Assembly (NCBI RefSeq): GCF_000010305.1 | Contig: NC_012489.1 | Span: forward strand, 2,549,646 to 2,613,645 | Origin: Gemmatimonas aurantiaca T-27 | GTDB taxonomy: Bacteria > Gemmatimonadota > Gemmatimonadetes > Gemmatimonadales > Gemmatimonadaceae | DNA: 64,000 nt | Reading direction: 5' to 3' | In this document: piece by piece, positions 1-7,349 of the stretch | Position numbering within the stretch: the stretch's first letter is position 1 | How the letters are laid out: the number at the start of each line of letters is the position of its first letter | Position numbers and translations under genes: made by a program | The notes under the pieces: generated by a model | The model's database searches: none | Seen by the model: only the letters and a program-made list of their open reading frames with translations | Told to the model about the DNA's origin: nothing

Positions 1-270
1 CAGAAGCCCCGCGAAGGCCATCGCGGCCTGCACCACCAGCCCCACATCCCGCGTTGGGAAGGCGGTGTCGATCACCCAGCGTGTGAGCAGCGGGCCGGCG
101 AGCTGCATGCCCGCTGTGATGGCAATGCACCCCAGGGCGGCCGCGACCAGCACCCGATAGGGACGCACGTATGCCAACAACCGACGCACGAGCCGTGCGT
201 CGTAGGCCGATCCTGCGGATTCGTCGTCGGCGTGGGCGCCTGTGGAGCCCCCTCGTGGTCCTGGCGGCAT
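1..270 (-). CDS. ABC transporter permease/ATPase (exporter), N-terminal part only
   Basis: The reverse strand reads an open frame of 90 codons from an ATG at 270 that runs off the window edge. After an acidic, Gly-rich start (about 30 residues) comes the cytoplasmic elbow motif LVRRLLAYVRPYR, a hydrophobic helix at about residues 40-60, and TRWVIDTAFPTRD. This pattern is typical of the first transmembrane helix of type-I ABC exporters (MsbA/BmrA-like, permease fused to ATPase). The ATPase half would lie beyond the window, so substrate cannot be judged. The gene is divergent from uvrA, with 43 bases between the two start codons. Confidence 0.75.
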   Translation of the reverse strand, partial: MPPGPRGGSTGAHADDESAGSAYDARLVRRLLAYVRPYRVLVAAALGCIAITAGMQLAGPLLTRWVIDTAFPTRDVGLVVQAAMAFAGLL

Positions 271-313
271 GCGACCGGGGAATCTAGTTGGCCACACGGA
301 TAGTTTTCAGGCA

Positions 314-3190
314 ATGAAGGACACGATTCGCATCCGCGGCGCCCGCCAGCACAATCTCAAAGGCTTCGATCTCGATATCCCACGACGTGCCATCACGGTC
401 GTCACAGGGGTGTCGGGTTCGGGCAAGTCTTCGCTCGCGTTCGACACCCTGTACGCCGAAGGGCAGCGCCGATATGTGGAATCACTGTCGGCGTATGCCC
501 GGCAGTTCCTCGAGCGCATGGAGAAACCCGCCGTCGATTCCATCGAGGGCATCTCTCCCGCCGTGGCCATCGAGCAGAAGAATCCCACGCGTACCTCCCG
601 TTCCACCGTGGGCACGGCCACCGAGATCTACGACTATCTGCGCCTGCTCTGGGCACGTGTGGGACGCACCTACTGCCCCAAGTGCGGACGCGAACTGCGC
701 CCGGACACCGTGCAGTCGGTGACCGACGCGGTGCTCGCCTTGCCCGAGGGCACACGTTTCCTGGTGGCCTGCCCACTGGTGCGGTCCAGCAAAGTGTCGC
801 ATGCGGTGATCGCCGAAAACCTGCGCGCGCGGGGCTTTGTGCGTGTCGCGGTGCCGGCCACACACGGCGTGGAAGTGCTGCACCTCGATGACGTGACCGA
901 GGAGACGCTCAATCTCGCCACGCGCGAGAACGTCTCGATCGTGGTGGATCGCCTGCGGGTGGAACCGTCGGCGCGTGGCCGCATCGCCGATGCGGTGCAA
1001 ACGGCCTTCACCGAAGGGGACGGAGACGCACGCATTCTGCTCACCGAAGCGATCGTGCCACCGGAATCGATTGCCGAACGAGTGGGGGCGGCGCCAGGCA
1101 ACGCGGTGTGGCAACTCGCGTTCACCGAGCGATTCGAATGTCCCAATGACGGCACGCGCGCGCCGTCGCCCACGCCGCAACTCTTTTCGTTCAACAACCC
1201 ACGCGGCGCCTGTCCCACGTGCAACGGCTTCGGCGCCACGCTCGACTACGATCTGGCCTTGATCGTGCCGCATCCGGAGCGCTCACTGCGTGACGGCGCC
1301 ATCGATCCGTGGACGGCGCCACGCTACGAAAAGCAGCGCCGCCTGGTGGTGGATTTTGCCCGCACCCTGGGCGTATCGGCCGATGTTCCGTGGAGCACGT
1401 TGCCGGCCGAGGCCCAGCAGAAGTTGCTGCGTACCACCTCGCGCGCGTACACCGGCATCTTGCCGTTTCTCGAGGCGCTGGAAGAGAAGAAGTACAAACA
1501 GTACATCCGCATCTTTCTGCGGCAGTACCAGAGCGCGCGCCCGTGCCGCGACTGTGGTGGCACCAAGCTGCAGCCCGAGGCGTTGCAGGTCCGTGTGGAT
1601 GGACGCACCATCGCCGAAGTGGCGCAGTGGCCGGTCCGTGACCTGCGCACCTGGATCGATGCGCTCACGCTGAGCGGCAGCGACGCGGTGATCGCCGATG
1701 CGGTGCTGCGCGAGGCCCGGGCCCGCACACGCTTCCTGACCGATGTCGGACTCACCTATCTCACGCTCGACCGCGCCACCCGCACCTTGTCGGGCGGCGA
1801 AGCACAACGCATCACGTTGTCGAACGCACTCGGCGCGGCGCTGGTGGATGCCACGTATGTGTTGGACGAGCCAAGCATCGGTTTGCATTCACGAGACCTC
1901 GACCGATTGCTGTCACTGCTCACCCGCTTGCGCGACCTCGGCAACACCGTGGTCATGGTGGAACACGACCTCGAAGCCATGCGCATCGCCGACTACATGG
2001 TGGAGATGGGCCCGGCCGCCGGTGAGCATGGCGGCCAGGTGGTGTTTGCCGGACCGATGGCCGATGTGGAGCAGAGTCCACTCACGGGGCAGTACCTCAC
2101 CGGCGCGCGTCGCATCGAAGTGCCCACCAAGCGACGCCCTGTGGGTCCACGCTGGCTCGAACTCAAGGGCGCGCGCGCACACAATGTGCATGGTGTGGAT
2201 CTGCGCATTCCGCTGGGGGCCATGACCGTGGTGACCGGCGTGTCGGGGTCTGGCAAAAGCACCATGGTGCACGACGTGCTGTTCCACGCGCTCGAATCGC
2301 GACTGCATGGTGAACACTCCGCGAAGGAGCATCTTGGCGAGACGGTGGGCGGCTATACCTCGCTCACCGGCTTCGAACATCTCGACGATGTGGTGCTGGT
2401 CGATCAGAGCCCCATCGGCAAATCACCGCGCTCGAATCCGGTCACGTACGTGAAGGCGTTCGACGAGGTGCGACGACTGTTCGCCGAGTCGCCGCTGTCG
2501 AAGACCAAGGGCTTCGCGGCGGGCCACTTTTCGTTCAATGTGGCCGGCGGGCGATGCGATCATTGTGAGGGTGCAGGCGCCATCGAAGTGGAGATGGTGT
2601 TCATGGCCGATGTGTTTGTGCCCTGTGATGCGTGTGGCGGCAAGCGCTTCAAGCCTGAGGTGCTGGAAGTGCGGGTGCGTGGCAAGAACATCGCCGATGT
2701 GCTCGAGCTCACCGTGGACGAAGCCATCCGGTTTTTTCCACGCGAAGACAAGCTGGCGCAGGCGTTGTGGCATGTGCAGCAGGTGGGACTGGGGTACCTG
2801 CGACTGGGACAGCCGGCCACCACATTGTCGGGCGGCGAAGCACAGCGGCTCAAGATCGCCCGCGAATTGGCGCTCACCGCGCGCGGGGCGGCCCGGAAGC
2901 TGTATGTGATGGACGAACCCACGACCGGGTTGCACCTGGAAGACATTCGTCGGCTGGCGCAGGTCTTCGAGCGGCTGCTGTCGCAGGGGCACACCCTGTT
3001 GCTGATCGAGCACCACCTGGATGTGATCAAGCTGGCCGACTGGATCGTGGACATGGGCCCCGATGGCGGCGATGGCGGCGGCCAGGTGGTGGCGATGGGT
3101 CGCCCGGAGGAGATCGTGCAGGTGGCGGCGTCCCACACGGGCCGGTGGCTGCGCACCGTGTTGCCGGGCTCGGGTACGAGCGTCAAATAG
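314..3190 (+). CDS. uvrA: Excinuclease ABC subunit A (UvrA)
   Basis: UvrA is the DNA damage-sensing ATPase of nucleotide excision repair; it loads UvrB at lesions. The 958-residue product has two ABC ATPase modules. Walker A motifs are GVSGSGKSS near residues 32-40 and again in the second half, and each half has an LSGGEAQR signature. The C-terminal zinc module is intact, with CDHC and, about 20 residues later, CDAC. The insertion-domain zinc module reads CPND then CPTC, so one usual cysteine ligand is aspartate (bases about 1138-1150). I chose the ATG at 314 because homologues begin at the IRIRGARQHNL segment; an upstream in-frame start at 242 would overlap the divergent ABC gene. Confidence 0.96.
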   Translation: MKDTIRIRGARQHNLKGFDLDIPRRAITVVTGVSGSGKSSLAFDTLYAEGQRRYVESLSAYARQFLERMEKPAVDSIEGISPAVAIEQKNPTRTSRSTVGTATEIYDYLRLLWARVGRTYCPKCGRELRPDTVQSVTDAVLALPEGTRFLVACPLVRSSKVSHAVIAENLRARGFVRVAVPATHGVEVLHLDDVTEETLNLATRENVSIVVDRLRVEPSARGRIADAVQTAFTEGDGDARILLTEAIVPPESIAERVGAAPGNAVWQLAFTERFECPNDGTRAPSPTPQLFSFNNPRGACPTCNGFGATLDYDLALIVPHPERSLRDGAIDPWTAPRYEKQRRLVVDFARTLGVSADVPWSTLPAEAQQKLLRTTSRAYTGILPFLEALEEKKYKQYIRIFLRQYQSARPCRDCGGTKLQPEALQVRVDGRTIAEVAQWPVRDLRTWIDALTLSGSDAVIADAVLREARARTRFLTDVGLTYLTLDRATRTLSGGEAQRITLSNALGAALVDATYVLDEPSIGLHSRDLDRLLSLLTRLRDLGNTVVMVEHDLEAMRIADYMVEMGPAAGEHGGQVVFAGPMADVEQSPLTGQYLTGARRIEVPTKRRPVGPRWLELKGARAHNVHGVDLRIPLGAMTVVTGVSGSGKSTMVHDVLFHALESRLHGEHSAKEHLGETVGGYTSLTGFEHLDDVVLVDQSPIGKSPRSNPVTYVKAFDEVRRLFAESPLSKTKGFAAGHFSFNVAGGRCDHCEGAGAIEVEMVFMADVFVPCDACGGKRFKPEVLEVRVRGKNIADVLELTVDEAIRFFPREDKLAQALWHVQQVGLGYLRLGQPATTLSGGEAQRLKIARELALTARGAARKLYVMDEPTTGLHLEDIRRLAQVFERLLSQGHTLLLIEHHLDVIKLADWIVDMGPDGGDGGGQVVAMGRPEEIVQVAASHTGRWLRTVLPGSGTSVK

Positions 3191-3213
3191 GGCGAATTGC
3201 ACGCCGGCCGCGC

Positions 3214-3242
3214 TTGACTGGGGCGCTGGCGAAGGTGATTAT
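3214..3242 (+). promoter_or_regulatory. Candidate sigma-70 promoter of tRNA-Asn
   Basis: TTGACT at 3214-3219, a 17-base spacer, and GATTAT at 3237-3242 make a plausible -35/-10 pair. Transcription would begin near 3249, about 37 bases before the mature tRNA. It lies in the short gap after uvrA. Confidence 0.5.
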
Positions 3243-3286
3243 ATGAGGCTCTGGCGCGCTCCAAACGGGGCCGTCGGAGGAAGTAT

Positions 3287-3359
3287 TCCCGGGTAGCTCA
3301 GGTGGTAGAGCAGGTGACTGTTAATCACCCTGTCGGGGGTTCGAGTCCCTCCCCGGGAG
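3287..3359 (+). tRNA. tRNA-Asn (anticodon GTT)
   Basis: A full cloverleaf can be folded by eye. The acceptor stem pairs TCCCGGG with CCCGGGA (7 bp). The D-arm starts TAGCTCAGGTGG, the anticodon loop is CTGTTAA (anticodon GTT), and the T-arm has a TTCGAGT loop. The discriminator base is G, as expected for tRNA-Asn. CCA is not encoded. A hairpin terminator follows closely, so this is a single-tRNA transcription unit. Confidence 0.97.
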
Positions 3360-3382
3360 CTGCTGAAAACATAGAGTTACGA

Positions 3383-3416
3383 AAACAGGCGCTCCCGAAA
3401 TGGGGCGCCTGTTTTT
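3383..3416 (+). terminator. Intrinsic terminator of tRNA-Asn
   Basis: AAACAGGCGC pairs with GCGCCTGTTT, with extra CCC/GGG pairs near the loop. The descending arm runs into TTTTTC. It lies 23 bases after the tRNA. Confidence 0.85.
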
Positions 3417-3457
3417 CGTTTGGTGTTACGGCGGTGCTATGCACGCAGGAGGAACTC

Positions 3458-3571
3458 ATGAGGCTCCTCAGCTTGAATCTCAACCGATCAATCGTGGTGA
3501 TGGCAGTCGACACTGTCTATGTGTCGGGCGATCCTCTTCACGCGAATTTCGATCGACGCCGTGGGCAATGA
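3458..3571 (+). CDS. Possible small protein, 37 residues, unknown
   Basis: A near-perfect ribosome-binding site (AGGAGG) stands 5 bases before an ATG that opens 37 codons. The product begins MRLLSLNLNRSIVVMAVD and has a short hydrophobic patch (IVVMAV) followed by a polar, Arg-rich tail. No family is recognised. It is the only coding candidate in the 394-base gap between tRNA-Asn and the collagen-like gene. The strong ribosome site is the main argument; length and lack of conservation data keep confidence low. Confidence 0.3.
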   Translation: MRLLSLNLNRSIVVMAVDTVYVSGDPLHANFDRRRGQ

Positions 3572-3753
3572 GGCCTTGCAACGCCTGCCAATTTCACAGC
3601 CGCAGCACCACGTTGATGTGCGCACGAATGGGAGACGATCTTCTTTTGTGCACCGCACTGTCAATTGCGTGAAGTGCTGAGGCTGTTCCGTCAATCAATA
3701 TGGTGCCCGAGGCAGCGCGGGCCATATCGCTGCAATACCCATTGAGGACCTTG

Positions 3754-4356
3754 ATGAAGAGACTTCTGCTGACACTCGCGCTCCTCACCGCGTGTAAGGG
3801 CGCCGACGGCGTTGCAGGCCCTCCCGGTGCGAAGGGGGACAAGGGTGACACGGGTGCAACAGGCGCCACTGGACAGACGGGCCAAACAGGACAACAAGGC
3901 GCTCCGGGCGCCACTGGTCCTGCCGGCCCACAGGGACCTCAGGGTCCGGCGGGTCCCCAGGGCCCTCAAGGCCCGGCCGGTCCAGCGACCCCGGGGCCTC
4001 AAGGTCCGGCGGGTCCTGCAGGTCCGACTGGACCACAGGGACCGCAAGGTCCAGCGGGGCCGCAGGGGCCTCCGGGAGAGGCTCCCGTACGAATGACGTA
4101 CGTGACGGAAATTTGGTCCAATCGGGCAGATCAGGTGTTGCCTGCCGAGATTGGCTCCGACCCGGTTCGGCCTCCGGTACTCGCATGTTTTGTCACCACG
4201 AGCATGGAACGTCCCGAATGGAACTACGTGCAGCCGGGGGGGCTTGGCACCAACACAAGTCCGCTCTGTGCGGCGCGATACTCGGGCGGACGTTGGCGCC
4301 TTTTCATTCAAGGACCGGCGTCCCCGAGTTGGGTAATGTTCGTCGTCTCCATTTGA
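3754..4356 (+). CDS. Collagen-like (Gly-X-Y repeat) lipoprotein
   Basis: The product is 200 residues. A lipoprotein signal peptide ([14 protein letters not shown], lipobox LTAC) is followed immediately by about 30 Gly-X-Y triplets covering residues 15-112. The triplets start acidic/basic (GAK GDK GDT), then Thr-rich, then become Pro-rich (GPQ GPA). One interruption (GPATP) breaks the register after about 20 triplets. A C-terminal region of about 90 residues with several aromatics and two cysteines has no family I recognise and may act as a trimerising or binding head. Such bacterial collagens form triple-helical surface stalks; export to the outer membrane is inferred. The in-frame start at 3700 is less likely because it precedes the signal peptide by 18 residues. 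Confidence 0.85.
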   Translation: MKRLLLTLALLTACKGADGVAGPPGAKGDKGDTGATGATGQTGQTGQQGAPGATGPAGPQGPQGPAGPQGPQGPAGPATPGPQGPAGPAGPTGPQGPQGPAGPQGPPGEAPVRMTYVTEIWSNRADQVLPAEIGSDPVRPPVLACFVTTSMERPEWNYVQPGGLGTNTSPLCAARYSGGRWRLFIQGPASPSWVMFVVSI

Positions 4357-4367
4357 GCATCCTGCGT

Positions 4368-4394
4368 GAGGTGAGCGGCATTGTCGCTCACCTC
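4368..4394 (+). terminator. Possible terminator hairpin after collagen-like gene
   Basis: GAGGTGAGCG and CGCTCACCTC form a 10-bp perfect stem with a 7-base loop, starting 12 bases after the stop codon. No T-run follows, so it may be a weak or factor-assisted terminator, or an RNA-stabilising end. Confidence 0.5.
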
Positions 4395-4422
4395 ATACAC
4401 CCTCCCCACCCCCGGGGATCTG

Positions 4423-4452
4423 CGACGTGACGTGACGCGACGCGACGCGACG
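4423..4452. repeat. Pentanucleotide tandem repeat (TGACG/CGACG x6)
   Basis: Six consecutive 5-base units read CGACG, TGACG, TGACG, CGACG, CGACG, CGACG. The array is intergenic, between the collagen-like gene and the HIT gene. Such short arrays can change length by slippage. Confidence 0.8.
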
Positions 4453-4553
4453 CGAGAACCGGCGATCGAGGCGTGGTGATATTTGCATGAGTGGCGTCAG
4501 CATCTGGCTGAAGCTCTTCTCATGGCTCCCACCGCTGGCTTTCACCATCCGCA

Positions 4554-4988
4554 ATGACCGACCACTGCATCTTCTGCCAGATCGTCGAGCGATCCGCTCA
4601 AGCCAGCATCGTACTGGACGACGAAAAAACGCTGGCCTTCATTGATCTCCGCCAGGCGAATCCGGGGCATGTGCTCGTCATCCCCAAGGTGCACATCAAC
4701 GATGTGCGAGATCTGGACCCGGAAACCGGCGCCGCGCTCATGCAATCGGTGTCCCGCGTGACACGGGCAGTCGGACTGGCCTTCCCCAACAATGGACTCA
4801 GCCTGTGGCACTCCATCGGCGAAGCCGCCTTTCAGGAAGTGCCACATCTGCATATCCACATCCATCCCCGTCTGGACCACGACAACATTCTTCGGGTCTA
4901 TGAAACACTGCCGAAGAACGTGGACTTCGCCACGAGAGAGCAGTACGCGGAAATGGTGCGAGCGGGCTTAACTCAACGCGACGGATAA
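4554..4988 (+). CDS. HIT family hydrolase (Hint/Fhit-like)
   Basis: This 144-residue protein carries the histidine triad HLHIHIHP at residues 98-105; the middle histidine is the nucleophile for nucleotide phosphoramidate or dinucleotide hydrolysis. Near the N-terminus CIFCQI provides the Cys-x-x-Cys pair common in this family. NPGHVLVIPKVH is the usual N-terminal HIT strand. It is cytoplasmic with no signal peptide. Its 3' end overlaps by 16 bases the end of a convergent small gene. Confidence 0.93.
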   Translation: MTDHCIFCQIVERSAQASIVLDDEKTLAFIDLRQANPGHVLVIPKVHINDVRDLDPETGAALMQSVSRVTRAVGLAFPNNGLSLWHSIGEAAFQEVPHLHIHIHPRLDHDNILRVYETLPKNVDFATREQYAEMVRAGLTQRDG

Positions 4989-5341
4989 CTGAGATCGAGT
5001 GCTCGTCTGCTCGCGTCGGCTATGGCTCTGATCTTCTCGGCGATCTGTTTCTGAAACCGGAGATCACAGAGATCCAGCGCGGATTGCCAGAGCGAACTGA
5101 ACGCACGCACCTGGTTGGCATCCCGGCACTCGACGATCGAGCCGCCGTCCTTGAGGTCGAGGAGGTGTCGCATGGGCGCACAGTACCCCTCGGAATCCGA
5201 GAGGTGCCCCGCTATCACGATTTCCACGTAACGGTATTCGCCGGTCTGGTGACCTTGAATGAGGAATCCACTGCGACTAGGCTCCGATATCCCCTTCAAC
5301 GACTCCCGGTTGAATCGCTGGCGCCGCCTCATCGCGTTCAT
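4973..5341 (-). CDS. Hypothetical protein, about 122 residues
   Basis: The reading frame is open on the reverse strand and its product has a balanced, globular composition. It starts basic (MRRRQRFNRE), continues through EYRYVEIVIAG and LLDLKDGGSIVE, and ends in a probable amphipathic helix (LRFQKQIAEKIRAIADASRR). I do not recognise a family. Starts at 5341 or 5332 both follow an AGGA. Its beginning overlaps the beginning of the divergent His-rich gene, so at least one of the two starts is probably further in. It could be a small regulator or enzyme fragment; nothing in the sequence decides this. Confidence 0.5.
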   Translation of the reverse strand: MNAMRRRQRFNRESLKGISEPSRSGFLIQGHQTGEYRYVEIVIAGHLSDSEGYCAPMRHLLDLKDGGSIVECRDANQVRAFSSLWQSALDLCDLRFQKQIAEKIRAIADASRRALDLSYPSR

Positions 5342-5651
5342 GGTCCTGTGCTGCCTTGCCCTGTATTCGGGCGAGGGGCTCATTGCTGACGCGCACGACG
5401 GCGATGCGCAGGTGTCCGCCGTCTCCATGATGACAGCGGGTGGCGGGTCGAGCAATTCCTCGACACCGGACGGGCCCGTGCACTCCCAGCATGCCTGTCA
5501 TTGCCTGCACGCTCACGGGGCCGCCGACGTGGTCCCGCTTGGCGATTTCGACAATGGGCTTGTCGTGGCCAGTGCGCCGGTGGTACGCCTGACCCGCATG
5601 CCAGCCAGTGCGCGTCTCGAGCCCCAGCTCCGTCCGCCGATCAACGGCTGA
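5259..5651 (+). CDS. Secreted His/Cys-rich protein, CzcI-like position
   Basis: A 130-residue frame (103 if started at the ATG at 5340) has a basic stretch (RLNRWRR) followed by a hydrophobic helix, which looks like an export signal. Further on is the metal-binding-like segment HSQHACHCLHAHG. It precedes a metal-efflux operon, the position where czcI-type small periplasmic proteins occur. Binding or sensing of the exported metal in the periplasm is therefore a reasonable inference, not shown by homology. The 5259 start overlaps a divergent gene; the true start lies between 5259 and 5340. Confidence 0.6.
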   Translation: MRNPLRLGSDIPFNDSRLNRWRRLIAFMVLCCLALYSGEGLIADAHDGDAQVSAVSMMTAGGGSSNSSTPDGPVHSQHACHCLHAHGAADVVPLGDFDNGLVVASAPVVRLTRMPASARLEPQLRPPING

Positions 5652-5879
5652 CGTGTGACACGATGTCCGCTGCGTGAAGCTCCGCAGCGTCGACGTCTTC
5701 ACTCACGCGCGTGCCATCTACGGCCGCGCGCTCTCAGACAACCTGGTATCCGTTGATCCGCCGCCCATGGCGCGTCGACGTCTCATGTCCGTCGTGATCC
5801 CTGCCCTGGGAGCTCGCGTCGTGCCCTGAGGCGCATGCGCCGTTGATCGGCGTTCGCCGGACCGCATGCCACTTTCCCT

Positions 5880-7349
5880 ATGTCGTTCGCTGTTCGCCAC
5901 TCCAGGGCGACGCGGTGGGGCGCGCGCTCGTCGCGCACATCGTGCTCGGCGCGTCCTATCAGCGGCACATCGCTGCTGCCATGTCTCTTGCTGTTGCTGG
6001 TCCTGGTCGCGTTCAATACAAGCGCCGCGCAGGACCACGCGACACCCAATCGGGATCTTCGTAGCGCGCCACGGATCGCTCAGGCTGACACTCTCCGGCT
6101 TTCGCTCGACCGGGTGCGTCACCTCGTGCTTTCCAACGATCCGGCCTATCTCGCCATGCGCGAGGAATCCGCTATCGCACGAGGCACTCTGCGACAGGCA
6201 TCCCTCCTGCCCTTCAACCCCGACTTGTCGCTGGCGGCACCGGGCACCGGGGCCACCGCTCCGCGAAATCCACTCGAATTCACGCTGTCACAGGAAGTCG
6301 AGTGGGCGGGGCAACGCGGCCTCCGTCGTCGGGCGGCCAATGCCGGCGTGCGACTGGCCGATGCCACCATCCGCAACACCGCGCGCGAGCGGATCGCCGA
6401 CGCGTCCAATGCGTACTACGCAGCCGAAGCGTCGCTGCGCCGAATCGATGTAGTTCGGGCCAGTGCGGATATTGGGCGTCGTTTGCTCGAAGCGGTGGTG
6501 TTGCAGTTGCGCGAAGGTGAGATCAGTGCGCTCGAAGCCAACCTCGCCGAGATCGAATCGGGGCGTGCGCAGGCGCGTGTGATCGGTGAGCTGCGTCAGC
6601 AGACCAATCGCCTGGTTGAACTCAAACGCGCCGTGGGTCTTGCTCCGGAAACGCTGCTCTCGCTCGAGCCCTCGGCGTCGGAATCGGCACGCGATTCCAT
6701 GACATCACGAATACCTGTCGTAGACAGCGCCGGTCAGGTGCAACACCTCGACTCGCTGATGAACGACGCGATCACGAAACGGGCCGATCTTCGCGCCATC
6801 AATGCGTTGATCGATGAGACCACGTTGCGTACACAACTCGTGCGGCGTGAGGTCATTCCCAATGTCCGTGTCGGCCTCTATGTGGAGCAGATGCCCAACG
6901 AGCGAGGGCTGCGACTGGGGCCGGCGCTGGGGTTTGGCATCCCGCTCTGGAATCGCAATCAGGGCACGGTCGATGCGTTGACGGCCCGGCGACGCCAGTT
7001 GGAGTTCGATCGACGTGCCGTGCTGCTACAGGTACGCGCCGAGATCGTGACGGCGGCGAGCGCGTATGCGGCCACGGCAAACGAAGTGGCGATCTACGCA
7101 CGCACGGTGTTGCAGCCGGCTCGCACCAATGGCGCCTTGCTCGAGACAGCCTACCGCGCCGGCAAGATCCCCCTGCCCACCCTGCTGCTGCTCCGCAATC
7201 AGTTGCTCGATGCAGAACTGGGCTACTGGGATGCCTGGCTGCTTCGCCAACGCGCACTCGTCGAATTCGAATCGGCGCTCGGCGGACCGTCCATCGCGCC
7301 ATCCGACATACAATCGACCTCGCACCCTTCTTCAGAGTCGACACGATGA
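5880..7349 (+). CDS. czcC: Outer-membrane efflux protein, TolC/CzcC family
   Basis: The 489-residue product has a hydrophobic signal segment (about residues 32-48, ending SAAQ). A helical body follows with the two internal repeats typical of OEP channels (each with a long coiled-coil hairpin rich in Ala, Glu, Arg). LEFTLSQEVEWAGQR and FGIPLWNRNQG are the usual CzcC/CusC landmarks. It would form the trimeric outer-membrane exit duct of the RND pump encoded by the next two genes. It overlaps the adaptor gene by four bases (ATGA), implying translational coupling. The N-region before the signal is long, so the start could be downstream at a non-ATG codon. Confidence 0.88.
   Translation: MSFAVRHSRATRWGARSSRTSCSARPISGTSLLPCLLLLLVLVAFNTSAAQDHATPNRDLRSAPRIAQADTLRLSLDRVRHLVLSNDPAYLAMREESAIARGTLRQASLLPFNPDLSLAAPGTGATAPRNPLEFTLSQEVEWAGQRGLRRRAANAGVRLADATIRNTARERIADASNAYYAAEASLRRIDVVRASADIGRRLLEAVVLQLREGEISALEANLAEIESGRAQARVIGELRQQTNRLVELKRAVGLAPETLLSLEPSASESARDSMTSRIPVVDSAGQVQHLDSLMNDAITKRADLRAINALIDETTLRTQLVRREVIPNVRVGLYVEQMPNERGLRLGPALGFGIPLWNRNQGTVDALTARRRQLEFDRRAVLLQVRAEIVTAASAYAATANEVAIYARTVLQPARTNGALLETAYRAGKIPLPTLLLLRNQLLDAELGYWDAWLLRQRALVEFESALGGPSIAPSDIQSTSHPSSESTR

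Noticed and set aside
402-1273. Long reverse-strand frames inside uvrA
   Set aside because: High-GC antisense shadows; uvrA motifs fix the coding strand.
5084-5389. Forward-strand frame opposite the hypothetical gene at 4973-5341
   Set aside because: Its composition looks like a complement shadow, and the reverse-strand product has more globular-looking composition and convergent-gene spacing.
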